DNA of 64,000 bases from an uncultured Phaeodactylibacter sp. GTDB taxonomy: Bacteria; Bacteroidota; Bacteroidia; Chitinophagales; Saprospiraceae. The notes under the pieces are model-generated. The model worked only from the letters and a program-made list of their open reading frames with translations. It did not search any database and had not been told where the DNA came from. This document shows, one piece after another, positions 60,528 to 64,000 of this stretch; the first letter of the stretch is position 1, and each line of letters begins with the position of its first letter. A program made the position numbers and the translations under genes. The stretch is from contig CAJXNH010000001.1 in the NCBI GenBank assembly GCA_913057245.1, forward strand, positions 1 through 64,000, in the 5' to 3' direction.

Positions 60528-61238
60528 CTATAAATTATATTTTAAAATACAATAAATCGCCCGAAAACCGTCCTTCCAGTTGATCTTTTTACCCTCGGCG
60601 TAGGTGCGGCCGTAGTAAGAAATGCCCACCTCATAGATGCGGATGCCGGGTATGCGGGCAATTTTGGCCGTGACCTCCGGCTCGAAGCCAAAGCGCTGTT
60701 CTTTCAGCTGCAGGCTTTGGATGGTCTCCCGGCGGAAGAGCTTATAGCAGGTCTCCATATCCGTGAGGTTGAGGTTGGTCATGGCATTCGACAGGAAGGT
60801 CAGGAATTTGTTGCCTATAGAGTGCCAGAAAAACAAAATGCGGTGCGGCTTGCCACCCATAAACCGGGAGCCGTAGACGACATCGGCCACTTCATCCAGT
60901 ACCGGCTTTAACAGAATATTGTACTCCTCCGGATCGTACTCCAGGTCGGCATCCTGAATGATGACGTAGTCGCCGGTGGCTTCCCTAATGCCGGTGTGCA
61001 GGGCGGCGCCTTTGCCCTTGTTCACTTCGTGCTTGTAGTACTGAATGTTGAAATCGGGATTTTCCTGCTGATAGCGCTGAATGGCAGTCTCGGTATCATC
61101 GGTGGAGCAATCGTTAACGATAATGATTTCTTTTTGGAGGTCGCCGTTGAGCACCACAGCCCGGACTTTATCGAGTATAAAATGGATGGTCGGCCCTTCA
61201 TTGTAGGCTGGGATGACGATAGACAGGGTCTTGCTCAT
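60528..61238 (-). CDS. Family 2 glycosyltransferase (dolichyl/polyprenyl-phosphate mannose or glucose synthase-like)
   Basis: 236 aa from the Met at 61238. N-terminal [18 protein letters not shown], then [13 protein letters not shown], a [19 protein letters not shown] segment and the D-x-D box [14 protein letters not shown] place it with the DPM1-like GT2 group. The later [22 protein letters not shown] and [13 protein letters not shown] also fit. It has no C-terminal membrane helices, as in DPM1 itself. It would transfer a sugar from a nucleotide donor to polyprenyl phosphate in the cytosol, feeding the downstream GT-C-like protein 4 bp away. An upstream in-frame Met at 61355 adds 39 residues of no clear quality, so I rejected it. 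Confidence 0.92.
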   Translation of the reverse strand: MSKTLSIVIPAYNEGPTIHFILDKVRAVVLNGDLQKEIIIVNDCSTDDTETAIQRYQQENPDFNIQYYKHEVNKGKGAALHTGIREATGDYVIIQDADLEYDPEEYNILLKPVLDEVADVVYGSRFMGGKPHRILFFWHSIGNKFLTFLSNAMTNLNLTDMETCYKLFRRETIQSLQLKEQRFGFEPEVTAKIARIPGIRIYEVGISYYGRTYAEGKKINWKDGFRAIYCILKYNL

Positions 61239-61384
61239 GCGCGTGGATTGTATGTCGCTTTTTTGTTGGTTCCTATGAAATGCCAAAGGTAAAAAAAGTT
61301 CCTTAGATGAGCGGCGGGCATATTGGTCCCCTGTTGGCAAAAGCCAATCCTGCACAAAAGAGCATAATTACAGCAGGTTTTGAG

Positions 61385-62446
61385 TTACTGATCTGGGAAA
61401 CGGCTAATGTCTACGGATTCATCCAATCCATTTCCACTCACCAGATGATCCGCCAGATGATGCGCCCAGTAGGGGCCAAGAGAAGCACCCTTAGTACCCA
61501 GTCCGTTAAAGATCGCAAGGGCAGGGAATTCAGGGTGTTGCCCGAGGAACGGACGCCGGTCTTTAACTGTAGGGCGGACGGCTGCCCGGTGCTCAACCAC
61601 GTCAAAGGGCAGGCTTAAGACATCTTTTAGCCGTTGTTCGAGGTAGTCCCGGCCCCGGGAAGTAGGCTGGTCATCGTCAAACTTCCAGTCGTAGGTAGAG
61701 CCGATCCAGTAAAGCCCGGAGTCTGCGAGGGGGACAATGAACACCCGGTGTTTCAGGATTTTCTCAAAATCAGCCCCCGGGATGCGTACGATGAGGACTT
61801 CGCCTTTCGCTCCGCCGAAGGGGAGGTAGTTGAAGTAAGGGTTCTGAGTGCCCAGGTGCCCTTCCGCAAAAATAAGCTGTGAAGCCGAAACTACGTTTTT
61901 GTAGGTGGCTTGCTCCGGAGTCAGGGTAAGCTGACTGTAGTCGAAGTGGTCCTCCAGCAGCGCGTCTTTTCCCTTCAGGTACTTGCGGTAAGCTCCGGTC
62001 AGGCGGGCCAGATCGGTTTGTCCGGACTGTGTGACTTCTCCATAGCTGTAGGCGAGTACGGTCTTAGTGGCATATTGGTCGAGCACGGGCTGATCGAGCA
62101 GGTAAGGGCTGTAGGCCGGGTCTCCCGTGCGGGCCAGCCAATCGTTTTCTTCCCCCTGGTTGAACAGGGTGCGAATGATATTCCGCTCATGGAAAATTGG
62201 AATATTGAGCTGAGCTTCCAGTTGCCGGTAGGTGCGGACCGCAAATGGGATGAGGTCATCCACCCGCCAGGACTTGACGTAGCGCCTTCCCGTGATGGGG
62301 TTGATAATGCCAGCCGCCACCTGAGAGGCTGCGTTCGGGCTGTAGTGATCGATGACAAAAACGGATTTTCCTTCCGCCTCCAGAAAGTGCGCCAACAGGG
62401 TGCCTGCAATCCCTTGCCCCACGATGATGAAGTCTGCGTGTTTCAT
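61385..62446 (-). CDS. DAO-fold FAD-dependent oxidoreductase
   Basis: 353 aa. N-terminal dinucleotide motif FIIVGQGIAGTLLAHFL followed by GKSVFVIDH. The SQVAAGIINPITGRRYVKSW segment resembles the flavin contact loop in the DAO/MnmC-C group, and GLGTKGASLGPYWAHHLADH forms the C-terminal FAD loop. It is distinct from the DAO at 46068-47012. The family oxidises C-N bonds; a role in amino-acid or tRNA-modification chemistry cannot be told apart here. It faces the TonB receptor gene across 125 bp and precedes the GT2 gene with a ~150 bp gap on the same strand. No operon partner is evident. Confidence 0.85.
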   Translation of the reverse strand: MKHADFIIVGQGIAGTLLAHFLEAEGKSVFVIDHYSPNAASQVAAGIINPITGRRYVKSWRVDDLIPFAVRTYRQLEAQLNIPIFHERNIIRTLFNQGEENDWLARTGDPAYSPYLLDQPVLDQYATKTVLAYSYGEVTQSGQTDLARLTGAYRKYLKGKDALLEDHFDYSQLTLTPEQATYKNVVSASQLIFAEGHLGTQNPYFNYLPFGGAKGEVLIVRIPGADFEKILKHRVFIVPLADSGLYWIGSTYDWKFDDDQPTSRGRDYLEQRLKDVLSLPFDVVEHRAAVRPTVKDRRPFLGQHPEFPALAIFNGLGTKGASLGPYWAHHLADHLVSGNGLDESVDISRFPDQ

Positions 62447-62571
62447 ATCATCCTTAACAAAAAAGCGGCAGCGGGGTTGTCAGAAGCGGTTCAGCAATTG
62501 GAGCGACAAAGGCAGGTGTTTTTCCAACATTTTTTATGGGCATAGGTTATTACCGGTACAAATACTGAAGC

Positions 62572-64000
62572 ATGAGCCTATCACCGCAGGTGCAACGCGC
62601 ACTCGCTTTCGTTTTTCTCTTTTTTGCTTTTTCTGCCGCTGCACAGGACAAATACGTGCTCAGTGGCTACGTGAAAGATGCCGCCACCGGTGAAACGCTG
62701 ATTGGCGCGGCGGTTGCGGTAGCCGATTCAGCAGGGCTGGGCACGGTCACCAATGCCTATGGCTTTTACTCTTTGGAAATGCCGGCAGGCACGCACCGGC
62801 TGCGCTTTTCCTACGTGGGCTACGCAGGGGAGGAAGCAACGGTAACCCTCAACGAAGCCAGGCGGCTAAACGTAGAGTTGGCTGAGGAAAGTGTGGAGCT
62901 AAAGGAGGTCGTCGTCAAGGCTCGTCCGGATGACGCCAACGTCAAAAGTACAGAAATGGGTACGGTGGGCCTACAGATGGATAATGTGAAAAAGCTGCCG
63001 GCGCTCATGGGCGAAGTGGATGTGCTAAAGACCATTCAATTGTTGCCCGGCGTACTGTCGGCAGGGGAGGGGAACGCGGGGTTTTATGTCCGGGGTGGTG
63101 GGCCGGATCAAAACCTGGTCCTGCTGGATGAAGCCGTGGTCTACAATCCGGGGCATTTACTGGGCTTCTTCTCTGTATTCAATGCGGATGCCATCAAGAA
63201 TACCACCCTGATCAAAGGAGGCATGCCTGCACAGTACGGTGGCCGCCTTTCTTCGGTGGTCGATATTCAGATGAAAGAGGGGAACGACCGGGAATATGCT
63301 ATGGAAGGCGGGATTGGGCTCGTGGCCTCCCGGGTGACTTTCGAAGGGCCGATCGTAGAGGAGCGCAGCAGCTTCATCGTCTCTGCCCGGCGGACCTACG
63401 CCCTTGACCTGGCTCAGCCTTTCCTCGATAATACTTCCTTTGCAGGGACGAACTATTATTTTTACGACCTCAATGCCAAAGCCAATTACCGGTTTAGCGA
63501 TGAGGACCGTCTGTATTTCAGCACTTACTTTGGCAGAGACGTGCTGCAGTTCCGGAGCAATGCCCGCGACTTCAACTTCGATATGCCCTATGGCAACGCA
63601 ACAGCCACTCTGCGCTGGAACCACCTGTTCAGCGATAAGCTGTTTATGAATGTTTCTGCCATCTACAATGACTACGACTTCGGCTTTAGCGGCGGGCAGG
63701 GCGACTTTAGGATAGGGCTGGAATCCGGTGTGCGCGACTGGAATGGGAAGGTGGACTTTGAGTACTTTCCCAACCCTAACCATCATCTGAGGTTCGGCGC
63801 GAACTACACCTACCACCGGCTGACCCCAAGCCTGGCTACCGCAACGAACGGGGAGGAAGTTTTTGCCAATGACGGAGAAATCCGCTTTGCTCATGAAAGT
63901 GCGGTCTACCTTGCAGACGAAATAAAAATCGGACCAGGTATCCGGTTGAATGCCGGGCTCCGCGTTTCTGCCTTTACGCAGCTTGGCCCTTACACCTCAA
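62572..64000 (+). CDS. TonB-dependent receptor with carboxypeptidase-regulatory N-domain, partial at the window end
   Basis: 476 codons are visible from the ATG at 62572, and the frame runs off the end without a stop. After a signal peptide (LAFVFLFFAFSAAAQ) comes the carboxypeptidase-regulatory-like domain (YVLSGYVKDAATGETLIGAA ... LRFSYVGYAGEE). The plug domain follows (ALMGEVDVLKTIQLLPGV, FYVRGGGPDQNLVLLDEAVV, LIKGGMPAQYGGRLSSVVDI). The first barrel strands then begin. Such receptors pull ligands across the outer membrane with TonB energy. The ligand is unknown and no SusD is visible in the window. The full protein should be ~750-800 aa, so about 300 residues lie beyond. Confidence 0.93.
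   Translation, partial: MSLSPQVQRALAFVFLFFAFSAAAQDKYVLSGYVKDAATGETLIGAAVAVADSAGLGTVTNAYGFYSLEMPAGTHRLRFSYVGYAGEEATVTLNEARRLNVELAEESVELKEVVVKARPDDANVKSTEMGTVGLQMDNVKKLPALMGEVDVLKTIQLLPGVLSAGEGNAGFYVRGGGPDQNLVLLDEAVVYNPGHLLGFFSVFNADAIKNTTLIKGGMPAQYGGRLSSVVDIQMKEGNDREYAMEGGIGLVASRVTFEGPIVEERSSFIVSARRTYALDLAQPFLDNTSFAGTNYYFYDLNAKANYRFSDEDRLYFSTYFGRDVLQFRSNARDFNFDMPYGNATATLRWNHLFSDKLFMNVSAIYNDYDFGFSGGQGDFRIGLESGVRDWNGKVDFEYFPNPNHHLRFGANYTYHRLTPSLATATNGEEVFANDGEIRFAHESAVYLADEIKIGPGIRLNAGLRVSAFTQLGPYTS

Overview
The window looks like chromosomal DNA of a marine or environmental member of the Bacteroidota, most likely class Saprospiria (Lewinella/Phaeodactylibacter-like). This rests on: six proteins ending in type IX secretion (T9SS) sorting domains; many SpII lipoproteins; promoters of the Bacteroidota type (TTG/TTTG, 19-21 bp, TAnnTTTG); a SusC-like TonB receptor with a carboxypeptidase-regulatory N-domain; an HU-SPOR fusion; and a ~475 aa family I recall as typical of Saprospiria. 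No rRNA, tRNA, CRISPR array, intact insertion sequence or prophage was seen. Species-level assignment is inference.

Layout. 1-9.8 kb: a surface gene broken by one in-frame TAG, a GDPD lipoprotein, an M1 aminopeptidase, purU, a repeat-filled gap, a secreted M28 peptidase, a membrane/coiled-coil gene pair, and an ECF sigma factor with a probable anti-sigma partner. 9.8-13.5 kb: a pullulanase lipoprotein with its sugar transporter. 13.4-26.5 kb: the HU-SPOR protein, metH behind a good promoter, DUF819, an unusual Clp-like ATPase with a degenerate first ATPase module, a four-helix protein, MscS, a CoA transferase and the NAD(P)HX repair enzyme. 26.5-35 kb: a repeat cluster, secreted proteins (dockerin/cohesin-like, S8 protease, OmpA with calcium-type repeats, a three-repeat adhesin-like protein) and the Saprospiria family protein. 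35-42 kb: PhoX with unusual codon choice, a large di-heme peroxidase, a GT-C-like membrane protein and a PmoA-family (DUF6807) protein.

42.2-45.9 kb holds the most coherent accessory system: a five-gene copper-type cassette. It has a small Cys-motif secreted protein, a barrel with an N-terminal Cys cluster, a small lipoprotein, MbnP and the di-heme enzyme MbnH. It starts at a near-leaderless promoter and has a hairpin between mbnP and mbnH. MbnP/MbnH chemistry (Trp to kynurenine, then copper binding) is known elsewhere; the three accompanying genes are poorly characterised.

46-64 kb: two DAO-type flavoproteins, DinB, M14 carboxypeptidase, an orphan T9SS tail, another T9SS protein, a thioesterase/FMO pair, a secreted alpha/beta hydrolase, a frameshifted Rpn-like remnant, a fatty acid desaturase, small membrane proteins, a gene whose signal-peptide region carries a palindromic in-frame insertion, a secreted L-type lectin, a GT2/GT-C pair, and the 5' part of a TonB receptor running off the end.

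DNA-level structure includes two families of intergenic repeats (4.7-5.0 and 26.5-26.8 kb in opposite orientation; 6.6-6.8 and 46.0 kb palindromes, some with nested insertions) and several bidirectional terminators between convergent genes.
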